Positions 15,588-24,264 of a stretch of 47,030 bases of DNA are shown piece by piece. The stretch is from the NCBI GenBank assembly GCA_045810625.1, contig JBJMVQ010000046.1, positions 1 to 47,030 on the forward strand. The letters run 5' to 3'. Source of the DNA: JACQFZ01 sp045810625. GTDB taxonomy: Bacteria > Pseudomonadota > Gammaproteobacteria > Acidiferrobacterales > Sulfurifustaceae. The notes under the pieces were generated by a model. The model made no database searches. It was not told the origin of the DNA and saw only the letters and a list, made by a program, of their open reading frames with translations. The translations under genes were made by a program, and so were the position numbers. How positions within the stretch are numbered: the stretch's first letter is position 1; every line of letters starts with the position of its first letter.

Positions 15588-15905
15588 TTAAAGTACTTGG
15601 AAGCTTACGCTATCGCTGCCGCACGTCGTGTTCACCCAAAATGTATGCGGGCCCGACGACAATTTGTCGCCGAACTGGCCGCTGAAGTGATCGTAGTAGC
15701 TGCTGCTGCCGAGGGTCGTCGAATCAAACCCCCACTTCACGGTGTAAGGGCCACCCGCACAAGTCACATCGAACTTCGACGTGAAATAGTTGGCATAGCT
15801 CCCGCCGCTGATAGGATAAGAAATATTGACCGGGACTTGCGCTTGCGCGATTGCAATCGAAGCCGCGGTCAGGCCCGCGGCGCACAGAAACGTCCTTATT
15901 TTCAT
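15588..15905 (-). CDS. Small secreted protein of unknown function
   Basis: The chosen ATG (15903-15905) has a near-perfect AAGGAGG upstream; a longer frame from 15956 lacks one. The 105-residue product has a clear signal peptide (basic MKIRTF, then a hydrophobic alanine-rich core, cleavage likely after AQA near residue 23). The mature part of about 80 residues is rich in Ser, Gly, Tyr and Phe. Its two cysteines could form a disulfide, and its alternating pattern (PYTVKWGFDSTTLG, GPHTFWVNTTCG) suggests a beta-sandwich, perhaps Ig-like. A TATAGT hexamer at 15955-15960 on the minus strand may be the -10. I do not recognise a named family. Confidence 0.75.
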   Translation of the reverse strand: MKIRTFLCAAGLTAASIAIAQAQVPVNISYPISGGSYANYFTSKFDVTCAGGPYTVKWGFDSTTLGSSSYYDHFSGQFGDKLSSGPHTFWVNTTCGSDSVSFQVL

Positions 15906-16158
15906 ATTGCCTCCTTGATTAGTGTTTGAGTAATCCGCCGTGGCGGGTGCGAACACTATAACGACATTCCCGGAGAGTTTCGCTGGTTCTCGGGAACTAC
16001 GGGTGACGCGATCGATGCGAAGGGAAGCCTAGTTCTTTTTGACTAGAGATGGGTGCGACGTGAAAACTTGCGAGTGTTATCGTCGTTCCGAAGCGCTTCA
16101 GCGAACGCATCGCTGACATCTTCCGGTTTCGTGACAGGCATCGTTCTTTTGCGAATCG

Positions 16159-19119
16159 TTATCCCACTTTGCGCTGCGGCTCGGCCGCCCGTTCCAAAAC
16201 GCGCTGCAGAAACTTCCCGGTATGCGAGTCGGAATTCGCGGCAACATCCTCCGGCGTTCCGGTCGCGATAACGCGGCCGCCGCCGTTGCCGCCTTCGGGG
16301 CCGAGGTCGACGATCCAATCCGCCGTTTTGATGACATCGAGGTTATGCTCGATGACGACGACGGTGTTGCCGGCGTCACGCAGGCGCACGAGTACGCCGA
16401 GCAACTGGTTGATGTCGTGGAAGTGCAGGCCGGTGGTCGGTTCGTCCAGAATGTAGAGCGTGCGCCCGGTTTCACGCTTCGAGAGCTCGCGCGCAAGCTT
16501 CACCCGCTGCGCTTCGCCGCCCGATAGCGTCGTCGCGCTCTGGCCCAGCGTGATGTACGAGAGCCCTACATCGCGCAGCGTTTCCAGCTTAGCGCGCAGC
16601 ACCGGGATCGGCTCGAAGAAGGCGAGCGCGTCTTCCACGGTCATGTTGAGCACTTCATCGATGCTCTTGCCCTTGTACTTTATTTCCAGCGTCTCGCGGT
16701 TGTAGCGCTTGCCGTGGCACACGTCGCAAGCAACGTAAACATCCGGGAGAAAATGCATTTCGACCTTGATCAAGCCGTCTCCCTGGCAGGCCTCGCAGCG
16801 CCCGCCGCGTACATTGAACGAAAAGCGGCCGGGCCCGTAGCCGCGGCTGCGCGCCTCTGGCGTGGTTGCGAAGAGCTCTCGGATCGGCGTGAACAGGCCG
16901 GCATAGGTCGCTGGGTTCGAGCGCGGCGTGCGACCGATCGGGGACTGATCGATGTCGATGATCTTGTCGAATTGTTCGAGACCGTCGATCGCGCCGTGCG
17001 CCGCCGGATCGAGCGCCGAGCCGTACAGATGTTTCGCCGCTGCCGCGTATAACGTGTCGTTGATCAGCGTCGACTTGCCGGACCCGGAAACACCGGTCAC
17101 ACAGGTCAGCAAACCGACCGGAATCGATACGTCGATATCTTGCAGGTTGTTGCCGCGCGCGCCGCGTATCAGTAGCTGGCGCTGCGGATCGGGTTTCAGG
17201 CGCAGGTGCGGCACGCCGATCCGCAACTGACCGCGCAGGTACTGCCCGGTGAGCGATTGCGCGCTGCGCGCAACCTCGGCCGGCGTGCCCTGCGCTACGA
17301 CGCGTCCGCCGTGGACGCCGGCGAGCGGGCCGATGTCGACGACATGATCGGCCGCGAGAATCGCCTCCTCGTCGTGCTCGACGACGATCACCGTGTTGCC
17401 GATATCGCGCAAGTGCTTGAGCGTATCGAGCAGCCGTTCGTTGTCGCGCTGGTGCAGGCCGATCGAAGGTTCGTCGAGAATGTACATGACGCCGACGAGC
17501 CCGGCGCCGATCTGCGACGCGAGGCGGATGCGCTGCGCCTCGCCGCCGGAGAGTGTCTCTGCCGAACGCGCGAGCGTCAGATAATTCAATCCGACATTGA
17601 CGAGAAAACCGAGCCGGCTAGTGATTTCCTTGACGATCTTCGCAGCGATCTCGCCGCGGTGACCTTCGAGCTGCAGGCTCTTGAAGAAGATGAGCGCTTC
17701 GCTGATCGGAAGATCCGTGAGCGCATGCAGCGGTTTGCCGGCGACGTACACGTGGCGCGCCTCGGGTTTCAGACGGCTGCCGCCGCAGGCTTCGCACGGG
17801 CGCACGCTTAGGTATTTCGCCAGCTCTTCGCGGATCGCGTTCGACTCCGACTCCTTGTAGCGCCGCTCCATGTTGGGGATGACGCCCTCGAACGGATGTG
17901 TGCGCCGGTACACCGTGCCGCGCTCGCCGAGATAGCTGAACTTTATTTCTTCCTCGCCGCTGCCATAAAGAATGACGTCCCGAACCTTCTTCGGCAGGTC
18001 TTCGAACGGCTTTTCCAAATCGAACTTGTAATGACGCGCGAGCGATTCGAGCATCTGAAAATAAAAGCCGTTGCGGCGGTCCCACCCGCGGATGGCGCCG
18101 GCGGGCAGCGGCAGGGTCGCGTCGCTCACGACGCGCGCTGGATCGAAGAACTGATGCACACCAAGCCCGTCGCACGACGGACAGGCGCCGGCCGGATTGT
18201 TGAACGAAAAAAGCCGAGGCTCGAGCTCGGTGAGGCTGTAGCCGCAGTGCGGACAGGCGTAGCGGGCGGAGAAGACGAGCTCTTGGGTTTGTTGTCCTTC
18301 AGTCGCTTCCGACATCCTGTCGCTCGCGACACTGGCACGTCCCTGTGCGTCGGTCGCTTCCGACATCCTGTCTCTCGCGACACTAGCACGTCCCTGTGCG
18401 TCGTCCGGGAGCGTCACGACGCGCACCAGACCTTTGCTCAGGTTGGTCGCGGTCTCGAACGACTCGGCGAGACGCTGTTCCTGTCCCTTGCGAACGATCA
18501 CGCGATCGACTACGGCTTCGATCGTGTGCTTGAGTTTCTTGTTGAGCTCGGGGGCTTCATCGAGCGCGACGACCAAGCCGTCGATGCGGGCGCGCACGTA
18601 GCCTTGCGCCCGCAGCTCCTCCAATACGTGCAGGTGCTCGCCCTTGCGATCCTCGACAAGCGGCGCGAGCAGCATCAGCTTCGTGCCTTCTGCAAGCGTC
18701 ATGACGTGGTCCACCATTTGGCTGACCGTCTGAGCGGCGAGCGTGACGCCGTGCGTCGGGCAGCGCGGCTCGCCGACGCGGGCGTAGAGCAGGCGCAGGT
18801 AATCGTAGATCTCGGTGACGGTTCCGACGGTGGAACGCGGATTGTGCGAAGTCGATTTCTGCTCGATCGAGATCGCGGGGCTCAGCCCTTCGATCAGATC
18901 GACGTCCGGCTTCTCCATCAACGACAGGAACTGCCGCGCATACGCCGACAGCGATTCCACGTAGCGCCGCTGGCCCTCGGCATAGAGCGTGTCGAATGCG
19001 AGCGATGATTTTCCGGAACCGGAAAGGCCGGTGACGACAATGAGTTTGTCGCGCGGCAAGTCGACGTCGATGTTCTTTAGATTGTGCGTGCGGGCGCCGC
19101 GGATGCGGATGTATTCCAT
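16159..19119 (-). CDS. uvrA: UvrABC excision nuclease subunit A, with an in-frame repeat insertion
   Basis: UvrA is the damage-sensing ATPase dimer that loads UvrB in nucleotide excision repair. Its 986 residues exceed the usual ~940. Visible parts are Walker A GLSGSGKS at 31-38, a zinc module with CPHC near 288 and CPSC near 313, and signature LSGGEAQRIRLAS near 525. Then come Walker B YILDEPSIGLH near 550, the second Walker A GVSGSGKS near 676, a zinc finger (CEAC near 776, CDVC near 800) and the second signature and Walker B near 865 and 893. Residues about 239-273 hold two copies of a 17-residue repeat that explain most of the extra length. It is divergent from the yajR-like gene; no LexA box was found. 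Confidence 0.97.
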   Translation of the reverse strand: MEYIRIRGARTHNLKNIDVDLPRDKLIVVTGLSGSGKSSLAFDTLYAEGQRRYVESLSAYARQFLSLMEKPDVDLIEGLSPAISIEQKSTSHNPRSTVGTVTEIYDYLRLLYARVGEPRCPTHGVTLAAQTVSQMVDHVMTLAEGTKLMLLAPLVEDRKGEHLHVLEELRAQGYVRARIDGLVVALDEAPELNKKLKHTIEAVVDRVIVRKGQEQRLAESFETATNLSKGLVRVVTLPDDAQGRASVARDRMSEATDAQGRASVASDRMSEATEGQQTQELVFSARYACPHCGYSLTELEPRLFSFNNPAGACPSCDGLGVHQFFDPARVVSDATLPLPAGAIRGWDRRNGFYFQMLESLARHYKFDLEKPFEDLPKKVRDVILYGSGEEEIKFSYLGERGTVYRRTHPFEGVIPNMERRYKESESNAIREELAKYLSVRPCEACGGSRLKPEARHVYVAGKPLHALTDLPISEALIFFKSLQLEGHRGEIAAKIVKEITSRLGFLVNVGLNYLTLARSAETLSGGEAQRIRLASQIGAGLVGVMYILDEPSIGLHQRDNERLLDTLKHLRDIGNTVIVVEHDEEAILAADHVVDIGPLAGVHGGRVVAQGTPAEVARSAQSLTGQYLRGQLRIGVPHLRLKPDPQRQLLIRGARGNNLQDIDVSIPVGLLTCVTGVSGSGKSTLINDTLYAAAAKHLYGSALDPAAHGAIDGLEQFDKIIDIDQSPIGRTPRSNPATYAGLFTPIRELFATTPEARSRGYGPGRFSFNVRGGRCEACQGDGLIKVEMHFLPDVYVACDVCHGKRYNRETLEIKYKGKSIDEVLNMTVEDALAFFEPIPVLRAKLETLRDVGLSYITLGQSATTLSGGEAQRVKLARELSKRETGRTLYILDEPTTGLHFHDINQLLGVLVRLRDAGNTVVVIEHNLDVIKTADWIVDLGPEGGNGGGRVIATGTPEDVAANSDSHTGKFLQRVLERAAEPQRKVG
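18302..18403 (-). repeat. Tandem 51-bp repeat, two copies, inside uvrA
   Basis: Copies at 18302-18352 and 18353-18403 are identical at 49 of 51 positions. Each encodes 17 residues, DAQGRASVARDRMSEAT and DAQGRASVASDRMSEAT. On the coding strand each unit contains GTCGC...GCGAC and GCAC...GTGC inverted pairs around ACAGGATGT. That resembles intergenic palindromic repeats of gammaproteobacteria. The length is a multiple of three and the reading frame stays open. Confidence 0.9.
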
Positions 19120-19164
19120 GGGGTGGACGGATACGCGGGACTATGCAGTTTGGGCCAACCTGCT

Positions 19165-19194
19165 AGTATACGCCCCTTCGAAAACAAGAACCAA
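19165..19194 (-). promoter_or_regulatory. Candidate sigma-70 promoter of uvrA
   Basis: On the minus strand TTGGTT (19189-19194) and TATACT (19165-19170) are separated by 18 bases, about 45 bases upstream of the uvrA ATG. The -10 matches the consensus at five of six positions. Judged by eye only; no LexA operator overlaps it. Confidence 0.5.
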
Positions 19195-19249
19195 AACGAG
19201 TTTGCTCGCGACTAACGGTCAACGCGTGACAAAGCGCAGCAGCAATCCC

Positions 19250-20416
19250 ATGACGGCGCTCGAGCGCCGTTCTGTCGTCGCGCTCGCAGGCATTTACGCA
19301 ACGCGGCTGCTCGGGCTGTTTCTAATCCTGCCGGTGTTCGCGTTGTACGCGCAGACACTCGCCGGCTACACGCCGCAGCGCATGGGGTTCGCCCTCGGCG
19401 TTTACGGCCTCGTGCAAGCCTGCTTACAGCTGCCGTTTGGCGTCGCATCGGATCACCTGGGCCGCAGACCGGTCATCGCCTTTGGTCTCGCGCTCTTCGC
19501 GATTGGAAGCGCGGTCGCCGCTCTCGCGCATTCGATCGATGGAGTCATTGTCGGTCGTTCGCTCCAGGGGGCGGGCGCCGTAAGCGCGGCGGTGACCGCA
19601 CTTGTGGCGGATCTCACGCGCGAGACGCAGCGCACCAAAGCGATGGCGGTGATCGGCATTACCGTTGGCGCTTCATTTTTGGTCGCGATCCCGCTGGGAG
19701 CGTTGCTCAACGCCGTCATCGGCGTTCCCGGTATTTTCTGGTTGACCGCCGCGCTCGCGACGGGCGGCTTGGCCATCCTCTGGTTCGCCGTGCCGCAGGC
19801 TCCGTTGCCGGATCCGCCGCCGCTGCTCCCGCAGCTCGCCGCCGTCGTCCGCGACGGTCGTTTGCTGCGGATGAACGCCGGCATTTTCGCGCTGCACGCC
19901 GCGCTCACGGCCGTGTTCGTGGTGCTGCCGCATGCGTTGGTCGAGTTCGCCGGACTGCCGCAGAACCGACATTTCACGCTTTATCTGCCCCTCATGATCG
20001 CGTCGGCGCTGCCGCTGTTTCCGCTGATCGCGTGGTCGGAACGGCGGGGCAAACAGGCGCTCGTGTTCGCTGCTTCCATCCTCGCGCTGACGGTCGGGCT
20101 CACAAGCCTCAGCGTTGCCCATGCGTCGCTTTTTGCGATCGGTATCGGCGTGCTCGTTTTCTTCCTGGCGTTCAACGTCCTCGAGGCGTCGCTGCCGTCG
20201 CTCGTATCAAAGACTGCGCCGGCGCATGCCAAAGGCACGGCCATCGGCATATACAGCACTTTTCAGTTCCTCGGCGCTTTTGTCGGCGGCGATCGCGGCG
20301 GCTGGCTTTATCAGCACTTCGGCATCGGCGCGGTTTTTGCCGGAGCGGCGGCGATAGCCGGACTCTGGTTTTTGGTGTCCGCCCGCGATCTCTTTTCCGC
20401 GTCGACGTCCGTTTGA
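19250..20416 (+). CDS. MFS transporter, YajR-like
   Basis: A major facilitator in the inner membrane, probably a drug or metabolite proton antiporter. The product has about 388 residues from ATG 19250 (a GTG at 19226 is in frame) and 12 hydrophobic segments. It opens MTALERRSVVALAGIYATRL, has motif A as GVASDHLGRRP (residues 64-74), then GRSLQGAGAVSAAVTALVAD and a late ASLPSLVSKTAPAHAKGTAI stretch. These match E. coli YajR closely, but the C-terminal ferredoxin-like YAM domain of YajR is absent. The uvrA-MFS-ssb arrangement occurs in pseudomonads. Substrate unknown. Confidence 0.88.
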   Translation: MTALERRSVVALAGIYATRLLGLFLILPVFALYAQTLAGYTPQRMGFALGVYGLVQACLQLPFGVASDHLGRRPVIAFGLALFAIGSAVAALAHSIDGVIVGRSLQGAGAVSAAVTALVADLTRETQRTKAMAVIGITVGASFLVAIPLGALLNAVIGVPGIFWLTAALATGGLAILWFAVPQAPLPDPPPLLPQLAAVVRDGRLLRMNAGIFALHAALTAVFVVLPHALVEFAGLPQNRHFTLYLPLMIASALPLFPLIAWSERRGKQALVFAASILALTVGLTSLSVAHASLFAIGIGVLVFFLAFNVLEASLPSLVSKTAPAHAKGTAIGIYSTFQFLGAFVGGDRGGWLYQHFGIGAVFAGAAAIAGLWFLVSARDLFSASTSV

Positions 20417-20426
20417 CCGCTGCGCG

Positions 20427-20456
20427 TTGTAGTCGCCACGCGATTCGGGCTAGACT
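20427..20456 (+). promoter_or_regulatory. Candidate promoter of ssb
   Basis: TTGTAG (20427-20432) and TAGACT (20451-20456) lie 18 bases apart, which would start transcription near 20463, about 58 bases before the ssb ATG. Matches to consensus are moderate. The leader then contains the inverted repeat at 20473-20503. Confidence 0.4.
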
Positions 20457-20472
20457 ACCCATCCCCTTAACT

Positions 20473-20503
20473 CGCACGTGACTTCTAGGCTACTGCACGT
20501 GCG
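20473..20503. repeat. Inverted repeat in the ssb leader
   Basis: CGCACGTG (20473-20480) and CACGTGCG (20496-20503) are perfectly complementary with a 15-base loop, just before the GGAGG of ssb. Each arm contains the palindrome CACGTG, so the pair can act as an RNA hairpin or as a double operator on DNA. Confidence 0.5.
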
Positions 20504-20520
20504 CTACTTGGAGGCTACGT

Positions 20521-20973
20521 ATGGCACGCGGTGTTAACAAAGTCATCCTCATCGGCAATCTCGGCAAAGACCCAGAAGTCCGCTACTCGCCCAACGGGCA
20601 GGCGGTGGCGAATGTCACCATTGCAACCTCAGAATCCTGGAAAGACAAGAATACCGGTGACAAGCAGGAACGCACCGAGTGGCATCGCGTCGTGTTCTTC
20701 GGGCGATTGGCCGAAATTGCGGGCGAGTATTTGAAGAAGGGCGCGCAGATTTACGTCGAGGGCCGGCTGCAAACGCGCAAGTGGCAGGACAAAGACGGCA
20801 AGGACCGGTACACCACGGAAATCGTTGCCGCCGAGATGCAGATGCTCGGCTCGCGCAGCGGCGCCGGCATGCCGAGCGAGCCTCCGCAAGAGATGGCCTC
20901 CGAACCGGCGGCGCCGCGTGGCGCGAGCGGGAAGGCGGCGGGAGCGGATTTCGACGACGATATTCCTTTCTAA
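20521..20973 (+). CDS. ssb: Single-stranded DNA-binding protein
   Basis: SSB coats single-stranded DNA in replication, recombination and repair and recruits partners by its tail. The 150-residue product has the OB-fold (MARGVNKVILIGNLGKDPEV to about residue 110, with the aromatic W40-like and TEWHRVVFFGRLAE segments). A short flexible linker and the acidic tip DDDIPF follow. GGAGG at 20510-20514 is the ribosome binding site. It is next to uvrA, as in many gammaproteobacteria, and is followed by its own terminator. Confidence 0.98.
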   Translation: MARGVNKVILIGNLGKDPEVRYSPNGQAVANVTIATSESWKDKNTGDKQERTEWHRVVFFGRLAEIAGEYLKKGAQIYVEGRLQTRKWQDKDGKDRYTTEIVAAEMQMLGSRSGAGMPSEPPQEMASEPAAPRGASGKAAGADFDDDIPF

Positions 20974-20999
20974 ATGTCTCGGCGCAAGCGCCGATACGC

Positions 21000-21031
21000 C
21001 AAGGGGAGCTAAAGGCTCCCCTTGTGCTTTT
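21000..21031 (+). terminator. Intrinsic terminator after ssb
   Basis: CAAGGGGAGC (21000-21009) pairs with GCTCCCCTTG (21015-21024) around a TAAAG loop, followed by TGCTTTT. It lies 27 bases after the ssb stop. Confidence 0.85.
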
Positions 21032-21405
21032 GATGCCCGCTCGGTCTGACCACAATCCGACCCCACCGTCAGCTCACCTCGCAACCGTTAGCGCATTCTC
21101 GATTTTGTCCACGCCCGACTTCGCGTGCATGGGAGGCGCGTTGCTTCCAGACGATGGCGGGGGCGCCCGATACGGCCTTCTGTTCGATGCGCCGCAGCTG
21201 ATGGAATGCCGTCGACACCCGGCAGGATCGGCGGCAAATGCGAACGGCGTCCCCGTACGGCGCCGCGGTCCGAAATGACTTTCCGTTGATCCGTCGACAC
21301 ACGCCTTTCGCCGCCGATCTTCGGTAGCTCAGCGCTTATCAGCTGTGAGAAGCGCCACGGACCACAACGTTAGCATGCCTTCAGTTTTATCAAGGGAAAA
21401 CCGGC
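21032..21405. other. Gap without a recognisable gene
   Basis: These 374 bases separate the ssb terminator from the lipoprotein gene. Short open frames exist on both strands but none has a recognisable product or a good ribosome binding site. The region should hold the promoter of the lipoprotein gene; I could not assign it. Confidence 0.4.
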
Positions 21406-23115
21406 ATGCGTCGTTTCGGATTTCAAGTTTACTTACCGCTCGTATTCATCGGCCTCGTCACCGGATGCGGTGGCGGCGGCGCCAACGCCAGCTCACCGGA
21501 CGGCGCCGTCGTTGCACCGCCATCATCGACTTTCGAAGACGGCGTCCCGCTTTATCGCCTGATGGAGCGCCGCGTCGTCAACACGAGCAATTACGCGAAT
21601 AAGTTTTCCGACGTCAATCTCGACGTGGAGTACGTCTCGCCATCGGGCCGCAAAATCCAGTTCGCCGGTTTCTACGACGGCGACGGCGACGGCGGGCAGG
21701 ATGGCAATGTCTGGAAGATTCGTTTCATGCCGGACGAGCCCGGGACGTGGAGTTACACCTACACCTGGTCCGACGGCACGAGCGGCGGCAGCGGCACCTT
21801 CACGGCGACGAGCGCCGGCGGAGCGCCCGGAGTTCTTCGGCCTTACGAGGACAACACGCACTGGTTTGCATACAACGGCAAGAGCCCCGTGTTCCTGAAG
21901 TCGTATCACGTCGGGGCGGCCGGATTCACCGGGACGCCGATCGACTGGGCGGCCGCGAATGTCTATGAGAAGCTCGCGAATCGTGGGTACAACCACGTGA
22001 TGCTGAAATCGCTTCCGATCGGTTGGGTCAACGAGAAACCATCGGATGCGCCGGCCGATCATATCGCGCGGCCGATCTGGAGCACGACGCCGCGCGTACA
22101 GGATCTTCAGGTGTGGAAGCGGTTCGAGGAGCACCTGCGCTGGCTGAACGGTCGCGACATTCACGTGCACTTTTTCATGGGGTTCGATCCAAAAAGTGAC
22201 AGTGTGCCCGACGCGTTCTTCGCGCAGACACGGTTTACCGATCTCTCATCCGACGATCAGGCGTTATACGTACGCTACGTGAGCGCGCGTCTCGCGGCAT
22301 TCGCGAACGTCGCCGGTTTTAACTACACCTGGGAGACCGATGGCGGCGCCGGCGAACAACGGCTCATGGATCTGCTCGCGCAATTCGACCCATGGAAGCA
22401 TCTCACGACCTATCACGACGAGTCGCCTGCAGACAACGACTACGGCAACGGGCGCTACTCGTTTGCCGGCATTGAAAATCACGGTTACTTCGGCAACGCC
22501 AATGGCGATCCGGCTTTGGATTCGGCATCGCACTATCAAGCGACGCTTGATGCGTATCGTGACAAGCCGGTGTACATGGTGGAGGGCAACGGCTTGTGGC
22601 GCGCGTGTTGGGCGAAGGACAACGCCGAGCGAACGATCACGCGCGCGGCATGGGCGGTCACGGCCGCCGGCGGTTCGTTTACATGGCAGGACGCACCGGA
22701 ATGCTTCAGCGGTCCGGTCGCCGGCATGCTCGGTTGGCCGTCGGCGAATCCGATGGCAAATCGCCTGGATGTGCTCTATGGCGTCATGACGCGCGACGTT
22801 GAGTTCCCGCGCATGACACCGCACAACGACTTGCTCGGCGGCTGCTGGGGCAGTTTCAACCGCTACGACGCCGCGCCGGCATCGCCGTGCTTCCTGCTCG
22901 CTGAACCCGGCAAACAGTATGTGGCGTACAAAGAGGACGGCGGCAGCTTCACCTTGAGTCTCGAGAGCGGAACCTATCGTGCGACGTGGGTCGACACACG
23001 CACGGGCGCGCGGCAACCGGCGAACGGCGGCAGCATCAGCACCGGCGGATCGATCGTGGAATTTTTTACGCCGGACAATTCGACCGACTGGGTGTTGGTG
23101 CTTAAGAATTCGTAG
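21406..23115 (+). CDS. Secreted glycosidase-like lipoprotein (DUF5060/DUF4038-type)
   Basis: The 569-residue product starts with a lipoprotein signal: a hydrophobic stretch ending LVTGC, so C21 would be lipidated. A linker follows. Next is an immunoglobulin-like module (residues about 42-140, ending in a WSYTYTWSDGTSGGSGTFTA pattern) as in DUF5060 proteins. A TIM-barrel-like part (about 148-480) has candidate acid residues E310 (NYTWETDGG) and E393 (MVEGNGLW). A small C-terminal beta domain resembles the putative collagen-binding domain of this family (DTRTGARQPANGG). Relatives act on plant or microbial polysaccharides, but the substrate here is not shown. It stands alone, not in a polysaccharide locus. 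Confidence 0.75.
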   Translation: MRRFGFQVYLPLVFIGLVTGCGGGGANASSPDGAVVAPPSSTFEDGVPLYRLMERRVVNTSNYANKFSDVNLDVEYVSPSGRKIQFAGFYDGDGDGGQDGNVWKIRFMPDEPGTWSYTYTWSDGTSGGSGTFTATSAGGAPGVLRPYEDNTHWFAYNGKSPVFLKSYHVGAAGFTGTPIDWAAANVYEKLANRGYNHVMLKSLPIGWVNEKPSDAPADHIARPIWSTTPRVQDLQVWKRFEEHLRWLNGRDIHVHFFMGFDPKSDSVPDAFFAQTRFTDLSSDDQALYVRYVSARLAAFANVAGFNYTWETDGGAGEQRLMDLLAQFDPWKHLTTYHDESPADNDYGNGRYSFAGIENHGYFGNANGDPALDSASHYQATLDAYRDKPVYMVEGNGLWRACWAKDNAERTITRAAWAVTAAGGSFTWQDAPECFSGPVAGMLGWPSANPMANRLDVLYGVMTRDVEFPRMTPHNDLLGGCWGSFNRYDAAPASPCFLLAEPGKQYVAYKEDGGSFTLSLESGTYRATWVDTRTGARQPANGGSISTGGSIVEFFTPDNSTDWVLVLKNS

Positions 23116-23157
23116 TTTGTCGGAACGACGGGTCGCGTGTCAGCGTGTGTAGGAAGT

Positions 23158-23196
23158 GTGTCGGCTTGTTGGATTTTTCTTTCAACAGGCCGACAC
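23158..23196. repeat. Inverted repeat downstream of the lipoprotein gene
   Basis: GTGTCGGCTTGTT (23158-23170) and AACAGGCCGACAC (23184-23196) match at 12 of 13 positions with a 13-base T-rich loop. It sits between convergent genes and may end transcripts from either side, though no T-run follows the stem. Confidence 0.45.
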
Positions 23197-23283
23197 TTGA
23201 AAGCGACAGCGCACCAGACGCGCGAGCGCGCGCATTGGCACGCATCCGCGCGCGAAATTTCTTGAGACCGGTTGGCGCCGCCT

Positions 23284-23631
23284 TTATCCCGGCGGCCATT
23301 TCATCTGCCGGCCGCCGAGCAGGTGAACGTGGATATGAAACACGAGTTGGCCTCCCTGGGCGTTGGTATTGATCACGGTGCGGTAACCCGCGTCCGCCAC
23401 GCCCAAGTCTTTGGCGATGCGTCGCACAGCGAGCAACAAGCTTCCCGCCAGTTCCGCATCTTCGTCGCGTAGGTCGTTCAGAGATGCGATGTGGCGCTTC
23501 GGGATCACCAGGACGTGTGTCGGTGCTTGCGGGTTGATGTCGCGAAAGGCGAGCACTTTATCGTTCTGGTACACGACGTCCGCTTTGACTTCCCCCGAGA
23601 CCATCTTGCAAAAAAGGCAATTTTCGCTCAT
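23284..23631 (-). CDS. HIT family protein (HinT-like nucleotide hydrolase)
   Basis: A purine nucleoside phosphoramidate hydrolase-type protein. The 115 residues begin MSENCLFCKMVSGEVKADVV and contain the histidine triad HIHVH at 99-103 (FHIHVHLLGGR). An N-terminal C5-x2-C8 and H47 resemble the zinc site of many HIT proteins. GGAGA lies before the minus-strand ATG. Divergent from the DUF6763-like gene. The physiological substrate is unknown, as in most bacteria. Confidence 0.93.
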   Translation of the reverse strand: MSENCLFCKMVSGEVKADVVYQNDKVLAFRDINPQAPTHVLVIPKRHIASLNDLRDEDAELAGSLLLAVRRIAKDLGVADAGYRTVINTNAQGGQLVFHIHVHLLGGRQMKWPPG

Positions 23632-23774
23632 GCCGCTGTTCTCCGTGCCGCCTATAGAGAGACGTGGAAGTCAAGAGGATAGAGGCTTCGCGGGCGCCGC
23701 GAAAGCGGGTTGCGTCGTTTCCCTACCGCATGTTTTAAAATAACTTCCAATCGGATTACTCGGAGGGTTCGGAC

Positions 23775-24101
23775 ATGCCGATGGAAGAAGAACCGGTGGT
23801 CGGTGCGATGTACGAAGACCAGGACGGCGTCGCCTTCGAGGTTCTGTCGTTCGACGAGGACGACGGCACCATCGAAGTGCAGTACGAAGACGGCGAGGTC
23901 GGCGAGATCGACATCGACAACTGGTACGAGATGGATTTGCAGAAATTGAAGGCCGGTGCCTGGAAGGACTCGGAGGAGGAGGAAGAAGAGGAGGAGGAAG
24001 CTCCGCCCGGGAAGGTCGGACGGCGGGCCCCGGTCGAGGACGACGACGAGGACCTCGATGACTACGACGAAGAAGACGACAACGACGACTTCGACGCCTA
24101 G
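23775..24101 (+). CDS. Acidic DUF6763-like protein
   Basis: The product has 108 residues. Residues 1-58 form a small conserved domain with VVGAMYEDQDGVAFEVLSFD, GTIEVQYEDGEVGEIDID and NWYEMDL. This matches my recollection of DUF6763, found beside other genes in gammaproteobacteria. The rest is low-complexity: a run of glutamates near residues 67-75, then an Asp/Glu/Tyr tail. GGAGGG at 23762-23767 is a good ribosome binding site. Function unknown; the tail could bind basic proteins or metal. The coding strand is locally purine-rich, which explains several false open frames there. Confidence 0.75.
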   Translation: MPMEEEPVVGAMYEDQDGVAFEVLSFDEDDGTIEVQYEDGEVGEIDIDNWYEMDLQKLKAGAWKDSEEEEEEEEEAPPGKVGRRAPVEDDDEDLDDYDEEDDNDDFDA

Positions 24102-24264
24102 AGATTCTCGCCTTTGCCGTGCAGCGCGCCGCGCCGCTGCGACCCGAGCCCAACGTCTACGCATCACGCCGAACGACTTGCGCAGTCGTTCACGCGCTCT
24201 ACGCGTTCACATCGTTACTTGTTGTTTCGAAGTTCGTTTGGGAAATCAGTGCGGGAAGAATTTT

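Noticed and set aside
17896..19008. A 370-codon plus-strand frame opposite uvrA
   Set aside because: High GC keeps antisense frames open; the product is Arg/His/Leu-rich without any motif, while uvrA on the other strand is complete.
19120..19249. Search for a LexA box between uvrA and the transporter
   Set aside because: No CTGT-N8-ACAG-like sequence was found, so SOS control of uvrA is not claimed.
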